Source: Sperchopsis tessellata (Eukaryota > Arthropoda > Insecta > Coleoptera > Hydrophilidae). From it: a stretch of 31,633 bases of DNA. The position numbers and the translations under genes were made by a program. Shown here in pieces: positions 11,500 through 23,515 of the stretch. The notes below the pieces were generated by a model. It saw only the letters and a program-made list of their open reading frames with translations. It searched no databases and was not told where the DNA came from. Location: NCBI GenBank assembly GCA_033557685.1, contig JAWQRN010000309.1, positions 1-31,633 on the forward strand, read 5' to 3'. Every line of letters begins with the position of its first letter. The first letter of the stretch is position 1.

Positions 11500-13440
11500 C
11501 AAATTGAAATAAAAAAATATATATCTTTATTCGTAATCCATGGTGGAGAATACATACATAATGCAGGTACATCTTACACTCAGTAAATGTAAGATGTCCC
11601 AACATATACTTAAACTAAACATTAATATTAATTCATTACATAAAACATCAATTTATACTCCTTGGATGAACGAATCTGAAATTCATCGATCGCCGAGGAA
11701 GCCCACTCAATAATAAAATAATATAAACATAGTCGATCCATATAAAATATACAACTAACCCTTTGCATTTCATAAAAACAAGCGATAATAAGTAGAACAT
11801 TCACACAGAAATAATTACAAAAAATTAAAATATATCATAAATAGGCAAAATTATGTTCTAAACGACAAAACACAAATACTAAAGAAATAAACAGTGTATA
11901 AACAAATAGTGTATAAATCTACATACAAACAACGCTTACATCAACAAGTATATACACAAAAAGACCCGCCCACTAAAATCAAATACAGCCCTCTCTTAAA
12001 ATTAAATTCTCCGCTAATTTCCCTTTTAGGAACAGAGAGATGTTGAAACATTCACAGGTACAAAAACGAATCTCGAAAAGGAGAACTATGTGGACAATTA
12101 GTCCTGATATTGTCTCTGTGGCGAGTGTTGTGATCATGAACATCAGAGCAGACAGGCAAGCTTGATTTATTCAAATAGATATATGTAGTACATCTCATTA
12201 TAAATAAACTCTGTAGAGTAAGAATTTCGCTGCACCTGTAATACGGTCTGCAGGATTCACGCAAAGGAAAACCGGCCCTTGCCCTGATGACTCGCTTCTG
12301 CAACAAAAATATTGATTTTGCGACGCTGGAGCTTCCCCAGAAAAGCAAGCGATACTTGATGATGGAAGGAAGTATGCGAAGTACAGTGTCCTAACTGCGT
12401 TTTCTCAACCTGTAATGCGCCTTATTTGATTGATGCAGTAAATGGCTCTACATAACTTACGGTGATGTGATCCACATGTGCCTACCATTTCATACCAGTA
12501 TCAAGCTGAAGGATAAAAATTCTGCACTGTAGTATCGGCTTCACTGAAACACCACGAACAGTAACATCAAACTCCTGCCTTATACGTCTGGGGTTAAATA
12601 TTAAAATATTGGTTTTCTCGGTTACAACCAATCTGTCGTATTTCAGTCATACAAGTTTAGCTCAAGCCAAGTATCAGAAACCATACATACATTCGTATCA
12701 TCCGCATAAACATGAACTCACACACCGAAACAAATCATTCACCAAAACAATTATAATGAGGGGGCCCAGAATAGATCCCTGTGAAACCCCAAAGTTGGCA
12801 AGTTGTGCACTAGAGGACATCCCAGTTACTTCTCCGGTATTTCCACTAGTTTTATATCCACCACTTGTGAGCGTCCAGACAACTAGGACCTTATCAATTC
12901 AAGTACCATTCAGCAGACTCCATAATACTCAAACACTGAGTATCTCATGATCCATCAGGTCAAAAGCCTTTGATAGATCGCAGTTTACATTAGCACAATT
13001 TACATAAGTAAAATTGCTTCGCACGATAGTACCTAAAGCACTCGCCGTACTCCATCCCACCAGAAAACCGTGCTGGTCTCCTGTAAAAACTTCTTTACTT
13101 TCAAGGGAGCAGAACAGTCCTTGCTTGATTACCACCTCAAATATCTTGAACACCGTTTGAATAAGCGAGATATGCCGGTAGCTATGCACGTCCGATATTT
13201 CGCCCTTCTTGTAGACCGGAACGACTTTTGACATTGTAAAACAGTAGGGGAAATATCCATTCACGCAGCAAAAGTTTATATCTACCAAAGGTTCCGCCAG
13301 AAGATCCAAAACCAATTTAATAATTGTAATTGGAATATAATTCATACCAGTGGCGTTTGTTCTGTCACGTTACGTTCATCTACCGGTGCCGTGTTGTTTA
13401 TCGGCAGCGGCGATTTGAGTTTTCTGGGCAATAATGCATG
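11500..13440 (-). mobile_element. 5'-truncated jockey-like LINE
   Basis: On the minus strand the element begins inside ORF2. The 138-codon stretch 13345-12929 holds MSKVVPVYKKGE, a YRHISL strand, DQHGFLVGWST and DLSKAFDLMDHEI, the fingers and first palm motifs of a LINE reverse transcriptase. After a frameshift come GVSQGSILGPL (~12790-12760) and an intact catalytic box VYADDTN (YADD codons at 12708-12697). The thumb and tail follow, at 12348-12052: YRCSEILTLQSLFIM and the HDHNTRHRDNI segment typical of jockey C-termini. The likely 3' untranslated region runs to an AATAAA near 11530. There is no endonuclease domain, so the copy is truncated at its 5' end, at the junction with the next element. 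Confidence 0.8.
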
Positions 13441-13464
13441 GAATCTTACGCCAAAACTCCTTCA

Positions 13465-15600
13465 TGAGAATAAAAATAAGAATAAGAACCTCCTTTATTC
13501 AGTTGACAGTATATATATATATATACAGGAAAATAAATTATCAATTACAATAATAACAATAAACAAAAATTCCCAGAAAATATCAAAATCAAAAAATCAA
13601 GACATAAGTCTATGCACAATATACATAATAATTCACACCAAAACACCCGCACAAAAAATGCTACTCATGTAAGCAATTTTAAAACTATGTAGCACCCACA
13701 CCAGTGCAGGATCTCATAAATTCCTCCATACCATAGCTTTCACACTCGCACAGAAATCTGAACAGTGTCCTCCTAAATACCGATAATGTGTCCTTCTTTT
13801 TCATATATTTCGGTAAATGGTTGAAAAAAAAACAAGACACATGTAGTAACAGTTTCCCTCTGATACATTTAGTCTGTGAATGGGATAAACATAACCATAC
13901 CTGCCCCTCGTAAGATATTCGTGACGAAACCTGCTGCCATCAAAAAGAGCTCTGTTCCTGAAATGAAACTTAAAACTCTCATAAACATAGACGCATGAAA
14001 CTGTTAGGACGTTCATATATCTTAATCTACGACGGCAAGACTCTGACCAGTCCAAACCCAAAATTACCCTCAAATAATACCAAATCTAATATGGGAATAA
14101 ATGCTTGCAAAATAAACAGATCTAAATACTTCAGTGGATAGATATCTTTTAAGCTCCCTCAAGCAAAATATATTCTTCGAGACCTTTTTCGACGTTGCCT
14201 CGATATGGCATCTCCAGTTTAGTTTCTCATCAAGATGTATACCCAAACATTTAACACTAGTTGAAAGGGATATTTTGGACTATGACAGAGACACGTTACC
14301 AGGTCTCTCAAAAGGACAAAGATGCAAGCTATTAAATAGTACACAACCAGTTTTTCATTCGTTAAGACTCATCTCATTCAGGCGAAACCATTCCCTAACC
14401 TTAGAAAACAAAATGCCACCATGGTGAACTAAACCTGGAAAATCTTCAGAACTGATTAAAAGATTTTTGAGTCGACAGCATAGTTCAACATTATTGAAGA
14501 TGTTGAGTTTTCAGAAGTAATAAGATGTATGTCATGGATGAACATAACAAACAGGAGAGGACCCAAAAATGCTACCCTGTGGCACACAAAAACGGCTAGT
14601 GTGGCAGTAAGAAAACACCACATCGGATTCATCACGCAGAAGAACCCTCTACTTACGGTCTTTCAGAAAGGAGGAAATCCAATCAAGAGAGCAACCACGT
14701 ATGCCGTATCTTTCCAGTTTGGCCAATAAGATTTCATGATCCATGCTGTCAAAGACTCGTGACAAATATATAAGAAACTCCAACTCTATTGTAATATGCT
14801 GTTACAATCGGGTCTGGCCATTCACACATGAGTGAGAAGAGCTCATGCTTTGTCTTAGACGACTTCTTTATGCAGCTGGTAATCCATGATTTATCTCTCG
14901 GAGCGCTGCACCTCCTCACCAAATAAATCGAAACAGTTGTATATTACCTGATTATACTGGCAAATCTTCCGGTCCGAGACCACAGATCGATATAGAGGGT
15001 CATAATATACAGCAGAGAGTAAATCAAGAAATCGAATGTCACCTCTCTTAATTAGAACTCTGAATCCAAAATCAAGCGCATCGCTACACTCGTGGACAAT
15101 TGTGAATAGTTGAAAGTTCTTGTCGGAGAGAGGTGTCTGTTCATCCCGTAGCAGAAAACCAGACTGTAAATCTGTGACGATTTTGTTCAGACAATTTCCT
15201 CCACACACTAGTGGGCGAGTTGACACAAGACACCATGTTAAAAGAAGTTAAAGTAGACGATACGGTTTTTTATCATTTGGGTCTTCTAAAATATTTATAT
15301 TAAAATCGCCACATACAATGATTCTCTTGTAACCTGCAGTACGCGACAACAGCCTCTCAAACGTACTAAAAAAATAATGGAAGATCTGCATCCGGAGTTC
15401 TATGTACACAAACACACACACACACACAATATATCATTCACAATCACGGCACATCATTCGAAAACTTTATCAAGGGTTATGTCCAAAAGACCAACATACT
15501 CAAACTCCAACCCCTTCTTCAATACAATGAGCGTTCCACCATGTGTCATAGTTATTCTGCAGGAGTACGCTACATAATTAAAATCGTAAAATATTAATAA
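13465..15600 (-). mobile_element. Jockey-like LINE with endonuclease and reverse transcriptase remnants
   Basis: The minus strand begins at ~15575 with the end of an apurinic-type endonuclease domain (HGGTLIVLKKG, then IIVCGDFNINIL, with GDFN at 15310-15299). A linker with DKSWITSCIKKSSKTKHELF follows near 14905-14850. After a deletion the reverse transcriptase resumes with FDSMDHEILLAKLERYGIRG (~14755-14695), GCSLDWISSFLKDRK, a VPQGSIFG box (~14590-14570) and a CLGIHLDEKLNWRCHIE strand (~14260-14205). The tail at 14073-13801 has SCRRRLRYMNVLTV and HEYLTRG. The 3' end is marked by AATAAAGG and a TTCTTATTCTTATT-like tail near 13500-13470. No YADD box was seen; it appears to have been lost together with surrounding palm sequence. 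Confidence 0.78.
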
Positions 15601-17469
15601 TACTGACATTAAAAAAAAACAATTATATTATTCGTGTCATTCAACAATACTTCCAGCTCCAAAGACTTTATCTAGTCCGCGTACATTTAGATTCGTTTTT
15701 ACCAATTTCTTTCTAAAAACTCTGTACACTATCAACTACATGATCAAAGTGAAAAATTAACAAAAAATGGACTAGCAAAGTGTTAAATTAAATGAGCATT
15801 AAAAAAAACTACTTCAATAGGCCCAACGAAAATAAACTTGAAGATGTCCTGAACATTTTGGTGGTGGCCATAACCACAGTATTTATGTTGGTAGAGACGA
15901 CAAGGGTGGTGGAGGTGGCTTTATTGGTACTGCAGTGACTTAGTCTGGTTTAGTTTAAACCACGAAAGATCAAGGCATAGATAAACATCGATATAATGAT
16001 GTTTGAAGATTGACACTAGTCAACCGGATATTCCAGGAAGAAATGTAGCTCCAATTGTTTTTTAAAGTGGTAAACTAGGACGGAGATATTACAAAGCAAA
16101 CCAAATTAAAATAGAAAATTATATAAGCCAGGAACGACAGTTGTTAATAGACCTTGCGAAGGAATTCTATCAAAAAGTACACTAGGTGAACCCCCAACAT
16201 ATGACAAAAGGATCAAATCGGAAAAGCCAACTATGTTTCGAAAGTGTTGCTAGTATAAAGGGAGAACATAGATAAACAGTTCAAATAAATTGGGATTCAG
16301 GAATTTGTAAACAAAATGACGTACTTTTCTAATACTTTCGAACAAAGCGAAGTACATGTATTTGAATGGGTCCAGTATAAAATTTCGTACTGGCGTTATC
16401 ACTGGAGCGGTGGTATAGTTAGAGACGAACATCTGTTACTCAATCAACAGCTGGAAGATACTTTGAGAGAATAGTCAGAGATGGAGATCTGTAAGCCATT
16501 TGTTGCTCACCTTAGAAAACTGTTGTCCACTGTAGACCACGTTTTTATTTGCCACGATCTTTGACCCTACTCACATATTGTCTCGTGAAGTGAATGCTTA
16601 CGTGTGAGCTTTTGTCTTGAAAGCGAAACACGAGGCCACACATATATAGACAGAAACTCCTACTTTTGGTTGATCAATTTTATAAAAACATTACTAGGAT
16701 TTTCGTAGCATACACAGTTTGGGCTCCAGTAAGGAACACAGGCATGTAGATGGGCAGAAAGTACTTCTTGTTAATCGACGTTATCCAAAATGCACTGGCA
16801 TATATTTTTTTTATTATAAACGCATATATGCTAATTTTCGTCTACATAGCTCAAACCGTTTAGGTGTTAAGGCTGGGTTTTTCTACAGACAGAATGACAT
16901 TAAAAAAGAAGTTTTCCACAAAAACCTCGAAATTTTCCATAGTTACAAAATATTCTGTACTCCCTAAAAGAAAGTAATATATACAACAGTGGGCAATGGG
17001 TAAAACGAGGAACAATGAGGGAACGATTTTATATATCCATAACGAAGATTCAATAACTCAAACAAGGACTTTGAAATAATACCTTAATTTAACATTATAA
17101 TGAGCTTTAAAAGTCTGGAATAAAATTAATAAGTTTTATTTGGTTGGCTTATGGACAAAATGCTCATACTGGTCAATTTTGTTTGTTGCTTTCTGCATGA
17201 AAATATATTTTGCTCCACATTTTTTTCTCAAAAACGAAAATACTATTGTTTCTGAGTTCATAGTAACTAATATTTAAGTTATAAAACGACATTCTGTTCA
17301 TTGGAGTTATTCTGAACTATTGTTTACATATTACACTAAATCAAAGAAAATTGATAAGAATCATTCGAAAAACGTAATGATCTAAATAATTAATTTCTAT
17401 GGCAAATAGAAACAAATAATTCCTGGTGTTGAAAATGTATTAAATACTGTTTAAAGAAAACCACTATAG
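15601..17469. other. Unassigned intronic sequence, possible old transposon
   Basis: About 1.9 kb with no confident call. Plus-strand pieces in shifting frames (for example around 16120-16330, and an 82-codon ORF at 16719-16967) read like a broken coding sequence, but I could not name a family. Minus-strand ORF 16432-16250 is likewise unassigned. Confidence 0.4.
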
Positions 17470-18010
17470 TATCGATATTAAATAAAATATTAAACTTTCT
17501 TGAGAATAGAAAAGGCGATTTTGTAATTCTTCGACAACATTGTATCTGACGCGTTTATTATTCCTACACTCTAAAGTTAACCCTTCTTTTAGCTTTTTCG
17601 GTTTTCTGGGTCAGCTCCGATATACTTTAACCTTTTATTATACCAAAAGAATGAAATCTAGGGGATTAAGGTCAGAGGACAGGACCGGCTATTCTATAGT
17701 TTCACATCTACCAATCTAACTGTTGGGGAATATTTCAAGCACATACTGCTTTACAAGAGCTGCAAAATGGGGTGGCACACCATCTTGTAGATACCATATA
17801 TTGAAGGTAGCATTACCTGAGTCCTCATCTTTCTGTTAATACCAGGTATCAGCTCGAAACAAAGAAAATATATAGGTCTAGAATATGACCTTTCATGACA
17901 ACAGCCGAAGCATTCAATTTCTGTGGATGTTGGTGTAGCTATCTTGCACCAAAATCAGAGGATAAATATCTGCAATTGTGTCTATGCACTTTCTCGTTCA
18001 AATAATTAAT
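17470..18010 (-). pseudogene. Tc1/mariner-like transposase remnant with two catalytic Asp motifs
   Basis: On the minus strand, in broken frames, the sequence reads EKVHRHNCRYLSSDFG (~17995), then QHPQKLNASAVVMKGHIL (~17940-17885), WYLQDGVPPHFAALV (Asp codon at 17784-17782), IFPNS, LSSDLNPLDFIL (~17675) and KVKVYRS. QDGxPPH and SxDLNPLDF are the second and third catalytic Asp segments of the DDE domain. The N-terminal DNA-binding half was not seen, and several stops interrupt the rest. It belongs to the same superfamily as the fragment at 2143-2600, but differs in sequence. No terminal repeats were identified. Confidence 0.77.
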
Positions 18011-18262
18011 TGCATTACCGCTGAAGAAAATGATTATTATATAATTACAACTTTCTTTCTTAAGATTTATCAGTACACATTTTTTGTCTCGATTTTTGGG
18101 AATCACAAGCATTGGATATTTGTTGCGCCATCGCCGGTAGAGCGACCATTAGGTTGAATATATAGTACTTATCTAGTTGCTATGACAGCAAGATCAGGAT
18201 GCCCAAAACATAACGACGTGGAGATTGGGAACGGGGAGCTGTCAACAAGCTGGAGAGAACCC

Positions 18263-18266
<4 letters not shown>

Positions 18267-18304
<38 letters not shown>
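18267..18304. repeat. (TA)19 microsatellite
   Basis: An uninterrupted TA run of 38 bp in the long Phlpp intron, the longest microsatellite in the window. Confidence 0.95.
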
Positions 18305-18307
<3 letters not shown>

Positions 18308-19299
18308 GCTTCGAATTTACGCACAATTTTACGTAAGTTATTAAATTATCAGGATATTTTTCATTGAAAAAACTATATCTTCATCATAATTAAGATTGCA
18401 ATTATTTATTTTGCAAATAAATATAGAACCATTTTATTCACAAAGATTTAAAGAAATTCACACTCATAAACTAATAACGAAATAATTTACTTAAAACCCC
18501 CCTTATCATTAAACTTATTTGGATAAGTTGATACTGAAATTTTAACAGGAATGATTGATGACGTCATAACAAAATACATATTTATGTAGAAGAAATTGTT
18601 ACGAAAAGCATAAAATTGACTTGTTTTGCGTTTTGTCCATAAACCGACCAAACACAAATTATGAATTTTATTCCAAAACCTTGACTCATACTGCGTATTT
18701 ATAAATCATGAATATAATTTGGAATTTTGTATGTAGTCCAGGCTATAAATATATTATCTGTCTATCAACTAATTATATATAATTTGAGAAAAAATACATA
18801 TTAATAAAAATTACGACGCATTGTAATCTAAATATCTCGTTGAGAAGTTTTCTTTTTTTTTTAGAATAAAGTAATGCGTGACATTACATGTATTCGTTAT
18901 GACATAATTTCAACATGTGTGTTTATTGTTTCATAATTGTATCACATTTTGTGTACGATTCTTAATAATTTTTTATTTCTTATGTATAGATATGACATAT
19001 TTGTAAACTACAGTATTAAATTCTAAAATGTTCTATTTTATAATAATTAAGAGCAACACATCTTCAACAGTTGTTTTTGGTAACGGTATCTCGAATTGTT
19101 ATTTGAAGCAGCATAAACAATGGCCATATTTATAACTCCACGAAAACACAAATACAATACATTTAAATAAACAAATTGCTTAATTAATTTTGAAATTCAA
19201 CCAAATAGCTATGAAGTCAACCGTCACACAATTTCACAACCCCCAAGATCTATAGAATGGATACCAAACACAAGATAATAGAACAAAAAAGGTACTCAC
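18305..19299. other. AT-rich intronic sequence, nothing recognised
   Basis: The 5' portion of the 12.4-kb Phlpp intron, from the donor at 19299. It is strongly AT-rich, with no ORF of note and no recognised repeat. Confidence 0.6.
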
Positions 19300-19450
19300 C
19301 GACAGGACGAGTGCTCTCATATCTGCAAATTTGTCCGGAGGCAGGGCCAATCGATTGTTCGCAACCTTGAGTATTTTCAAAAACCTCAGCTCCCATAGGG
19401 TCGTAGGTAGCACACTCAACACATTCTGGTCTAGCACCAGCTCTTGCAAA
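19300..19450 (-). CDS. Phlpp: PHLPP exon: leucine-rich repeats
   Basis: The exon has 151 nt and about 50 residues, entering in phase 2 after the acceptor GTGTTCGCAG and leaving in phase 0 at a textbook donor, GTGAGTACC, at 19299. It encodes two repeats (LQELVLDQNVLSVLP and LKILKVANNRLALPP) and the start of a third (LVLS) that the next exon completes. The flanking introns are the two longest in the gene, about 7.7 kb before it and 12.4 kb after it. The open frame runs beyond both splice sites (to 19467 and 19234), which would mislead a simple ORF call. A CpG-containing island lies directly 5' of this exon, at about 19620-19950. Confidence 0.87.
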
Positions 19451-19619
19451 CTGCGAACACCAAACAAATAAAACGAAAGTTACACAGCACTGGCAACAAT
19501 AAACGGATATGTCCACAGGATACATCAAGGACGAAAATTTCACCGTTTAAATTGACAATTATACCATCAATTTTTTGATTATCGACAGGAGGGTCTTGAA
19601 AAATGTGTCGCGATTTACT

Positions 19620-19950
19620 TTTGGTTGTTGTTGATAATGTTGTTTTATTTGTTGGAATTCGTTTGGCGCGTGCTACAGCTTAGATGAGCCACAGAGCGAA
19701 ACGTTTGGTTGGTGAGTGCTCGGAACCGATGGCCAGTTCCACATACATTTTTTTTAATGATATGCGGTCTCGAGCGAGCGACAGACCGAAAAAGAAACAA
19801 CGGAAGTTCATTCAACGCCGATTCTATGTTTCTAGTACTAAGGAGTTCTTCGCATCTCTCCTCGTTTTGCAATTTTATTTTTTATTTCATATTGATGTTT
19901 ATCTGTTGGGTGCAACATGAAGAGGCACTGTAACGTACCAGTTTAAAAAA
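19620..19950. promoter_or_regulatory. CpG-containing island next to a Phlpp exon; possible internal promoter
   Basis: This ~300-bp stretch is visibly richer in G+C and CpG than its surroundings (GGCGCGTGC, TCGAGCGAGCGACAGACCG). It lies 170-500 bp upstream, in Phlpp's direction, of the 19450-19300 exon. On the plus strand an ATG at 19684 is followed at 19709 by a consensus donor, G|GTGAGTGC. Overlapping ORFs of 74-78 codons exist on both strands but match nothing I know. This could be an internal or bidirectional promoter with a first exon, or a piece of an unrecognised mobile element. The regulatory reading is inference only. Confidence 0.3.
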
Positions 19951-20639
19951 TGGTACTTGTACTGTTTACGGTTGATCGTGATAGTTGTTGTGTTTATATT
20001 TTGTGGCTGTCATACTGACCACTATCTTCCATCAAATCTGACGAGCCTGTCTTGTACCAACGTATTGATTTCGTTTATTTGTTTACGTTTTTATACAAAT
20101 TGTTTGTTTTCAAACTGTATAAATATGTAATTATTAAGCATTATTTCTACTTATACATAATCTCACTAATATGAAATATTGGAGGACTGATGAATTGGTG
20201 TATATCACCAAATTAATTCATAGTTATATAGATATCATTATAAACTGAAACTATTACATAGGTTTGTGAGAGTCTTGCAGTCGAGTTTAAATGAAAATAA
20301 GCTGTTATTGATCTAGTGTTCTTTGTTGTAGGTAAGATTATCTCATATACAGCGCATTTATAATGAGCAGGTTTTAAAAATATCCCTTGAAATAAATGTA
20401 ATAGAATTAGACAAAATGCTAGCAAGTTCCGATAAAAAGAGGTTAGATACTTAAATTGTAAAATATCCTATTTCAGAAGTTTGTCTATGGTATCTTTTAA
20501 TATTAGTGGTTATATTATTATGCGATGTTATTATTTTGATTTATCATTTTTGATGATTGTGCTATGAAACCGTAAATATTTATTGTTTTCAAACGATTAA
20601 ACATTTTAACACGGATGAATCTTGACCTCACTATTGTTT
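19951..20639. other. AT-rich intronic sequence, nothing recognised
   Basis: Phlpp intron sequence between the CpG-containing island and a LINE remnant. No coding signal was recognised. Confidence 0.55.
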
Positions 20640-21510
20640 AACATTTATTCCGAGACAATTTTCAGCCAAGCGCTACAGGATTCCTCGACTGGACAAAGGG
20701 TAAATAGAGAACTAATTAATAAAATAAGATATGCCGATGACTCGTGGTACTCGCAGAAAATCTTGTAGGTACAAGAGATTATGAATAAATTAACTCAAAT
20801 AAGTCAAGAATTCGGCATAGACATAAACACAAAGAAACAAAATATATGGTAGTAAGCAAAAACACCATACCATAAGGCCAATTATTTATCAACCAAAAAG
20901 CCATAGAAACGTCAAAACTTTCACTTACCTCGGTATCACAATCATCGACGAATGGAACCACTCGCTGGAAATAAAGTGCAGAATCGAAAAGGCAAGAGCA
21001 ACTTTCATGAAAATGTCAAAACTTTTAAAATGCAGAGAATTATATATGAAAACCTAGATAAGATTACTCCACTGCTACGTGATTCCGGTTCTCCTCTATG
21101 GTGTAGAAACCTGGGCAGTAACGGTAGCAGCAAACAAAATACTGGAGGCCTTCGAGATGTGGCTGCACTGATGCCTACTAATAATATCCTGGACAGAACA
21201 TGTCACAAATAAGAGAACAACTTGACAAGAAAATGGAAATTATGAACATAGTAAAACGTAGACAACTGGGACACATAATGAGAAACAAACAGCGTTACAG
21301 ATTACTGCAGTTGGTGCTACAGGGAAAGGTGGATGGAAGAAGAGGCCCAAGTAGAAGGCGTATATAATGGTTAAAGAACCTAAGGACATGGTTTTCAACA
21401 GCTACCACTGGATTGTTTAAATTCGACGTGAACAATGTCTAGATAGTCTTGATGATCGCACATATCGGGTAATGGATTGCGACGTGAAGGAGAGAAGAAA
21501 CATTTTAATG
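20640..21510 (+). mobile_element. 3' half of a LINE (reverse transcriptase palm to C-terminus)
   Basis: The plus strand, in three alternating frames, gives NKIRYADDS (catalytic YADD codons 20730-20741), an IMNKLTQISQEFGIDIN strand (~20780-20830), EWNHSLEIKCRIEKAR (~20950-20995), LLYGVETWAV (~21097-21126), ILEAFEMW (~21140) and ISWTEHVTNK. A tail follows with GHIMRN (~21270), QGKVDGRRGPSRRR (~21320-21362) and a WLKNLRTWF piece (~21370). This order, with YGxETWxx before EAFExW and the GHIMR tail, is characteristic of insect LINE ORF2 C-termini of a different type from the jockey-like copies elsewhere in the window. The 5' end is missing and frameshifts are numerous. Confidence 0.75.
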
Positions 21511-21999
21511 AATTTAAATTCTGATTCTCTTTTGTAATGGGGTTATTTTTGTTAGTAATTGTAAGATATGTATACATAAACACATTATTTAATAAAAAAA
21601 TATAGCCTTTCAAATATTGTATACTGGTATAATCATTAGAATTCTCACTAGTTTTATTTTTTTCCTTGAATAGATTTCATTCGAATGAACATTAAAGAAA
21701 ATAAACTAAATGGTTATAAAATTTTCATAACACATGCACAGAGTAATAGAGATAGGCTTTTTCAATAATCATAATTTTCTTCCATCTGAGATGTAATCGC
21801 TTGAAATTAACTACTACAGAAGTTCGAGGGTAGTTTGATAAAAAAGGGTAAAATTCTATGGCATAGCACCACAATTCATTTGGTGAGGTCACGGTTATCA
21901 AGTGACGCTCATAAAAGTAGCTTGTTCCAAAATTCAGCCAGAACCGACATGCTATTCGTGTTTCACACACGATTGTAGCGAGCATTATAGCAGTTCTTC
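21511..21999. other. Spacer before a mariner fragment
   Basis: AT-rich sequence up to ~21750, then ~250 bp that may be the 5' untranslated part of the following mariner. A minus-strand ORF (22048-21725, 107 codons) overlaps the mariner and is probably its antisense shadow. Confidence 0.45.
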
Positions 22000-22368
22000 C
22001 AAAAATTGAAAAAACGAGGAATGTGCAATGATTGGTCACCCAAATCAAAGCGGAGATGGCTCAATTTCATATAGTCTCTGCACCTGCGTTGAACACTATT
22101 TATTTTTGGATAAATGATTTTAAACATGGCCGAACATTCACTGGAGATGAAAAGTTGTTTATCAACCTAAATCGCACGCGAAAAGATAATTCAATGCAGT
22201 GTTTGGCGGTGTTTAACCCGCAATCAGTATAACTTTCCGTGTCGATTCGTTAGTGTGGACAAAACATGGTTCAACCACCACGCACCTGAGTCGAAGCATC
22301 AGTCAAAGCAGTGGAGAGAAAATGGTGAAAGTGTGCCGAAGAAGGCGAAGACCGTTTCCTTGTTTTGA
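22000..22368 (+). pseudogene. mariner (DD34D-type) transposase fragment
   Basis: The first piece (22032-22145) resembles the N-terminal helix-turn-helix part of mariner transposases, ending FKHGRTFTGDE. After a large deletion, the frame 22243-22368 reads RFVSVDKTWFNHHAPES followed by SKQWRENGESVPKKAK. This is the first catalytic Asp segment (Asp codon 22258-22260) of the Mos1/SETMAR-type mariner family. The stop at 22366-22368 and the missing second half make it inactive. The 22032-22232 ORF continues out of frame after the N-terminal piece. Terminal repeats were not identified. Confidence 0.8.
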
Positions 22369-23515
22369 TATAGTAGGAAATTCCTTAGATACATTTATCC
22401 AGAATTGGCTTGGATCATTAGCATTAAATTTAATTTTCAGAGTTCTATCATTCTTTAATTCTAATAATTCTTGCTCCTTTTCCAAATATAGCAGAGTACT
22501 TTCTATGTTTTATGAATTCGAAACTAAGTATATTTAAATTTATGAAAAACATATCTTTCAAGATATTTAAGGAAACTAGCAATATTAGATGTTGTTTTAG
22601 GTGTCTACAGATGTTATAAAACAAACAACTTGAAACAAAATTAATTTGACAATATTAAAGTTTGAACTATTGAAATCATAACTGAAAAAAATAAACTACT
22701 CCCACACTTTCATAAGAACAAGTACTAGGACGACTGACTTGGAGACAATAGGGTTAGCACTTAGACAAGTACAGAGAAGGGTCGTGGAATGATAAATTTA
22801 ATTCCCTTTATTATATTGTACATACAGTATTGAGTATTCCGCCAATCGCTTCCGAAGCGTCGCGACTTACTCATTACAACAAAAGGTTGTCCACTACCAG
22901 TAGGCATATTTATTGTAGATCAGTACTGCAAGTGACAATTTTTATATGAGTATATGCACCGACGTGCATTCGCGATTTGCATAAATTAAGTTTTTGTACC
23001 TTTTTGTCACTACTGCAGTTGAATCATGTTCGTGACACGGTAAAACGTCGCGACACACCGGTTGTAAAATACTGGCATATACAATAAGAGACAAAATCAA
23101 TAGGATTATAAATGTTTAATGAGTTTGTAATTAGAAGAAGTAGAATGGAGGATAATTGAGTAATGAGTTATAACCTAGATATATGTTGGTTTAATAGGAG
23201 GAAATGTAGGTGCAGGTATGCTTGTGAATAGATACATATATGGCATTGTAAAATCTTAAGCAGTAGGAAAGTGAGGAGTTAAAGAAATAGAAGGGCACGA
23301 ATAGTAGTAAACTAAGGGTCCGATGCCCTCCTGCTAGCAGGAGTAGCTGAGTGGGGGGTCAATTTGTGAGGGTGTTGCTAAAGTTGGAGGGGATATGCGA
23401 TGAAGAAGACAAGGTGCATATATTTGTTTCGCTGATACGAGCGATGAATAAGGCTTGTTGCTAGCTATACCAATCTCGAAAGTTGTCATGGCTTTTGTAA
23501 TAAAGTTTAGAGCAG
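22369..23515. other. Unassigned sequence upstream of the hAT element
   Basis: No confident coding call. The 8-bp palindrome GTCGCGAC occurs at 22859-22866 and 23047-23054 in otherwise AT-rich DNA, which may reflect an old unrecognised repeat. A 16-bp perfect palindrome lies at 23328-23343. Confidence 0.45.

Noticed and set aside
12609..12950. 113-codon plus-strand ORF
   Set aside because: It is antisense to the LINE reverse transcriptase, covering the YADD and QGSILGP boxes on the minus strand.
18182..18367. 61-codon ORF containing a YI repeat
   Set aside because: It is produced by translating the (TA)n microsatellite.
19250..19543. 97-codon minus-strand ORF overlapping the Phlpp exon
   Set aside because: It is in a different frame from the leucine-rich repeats; the spliced frame at 19450-19300 explains the conservation.
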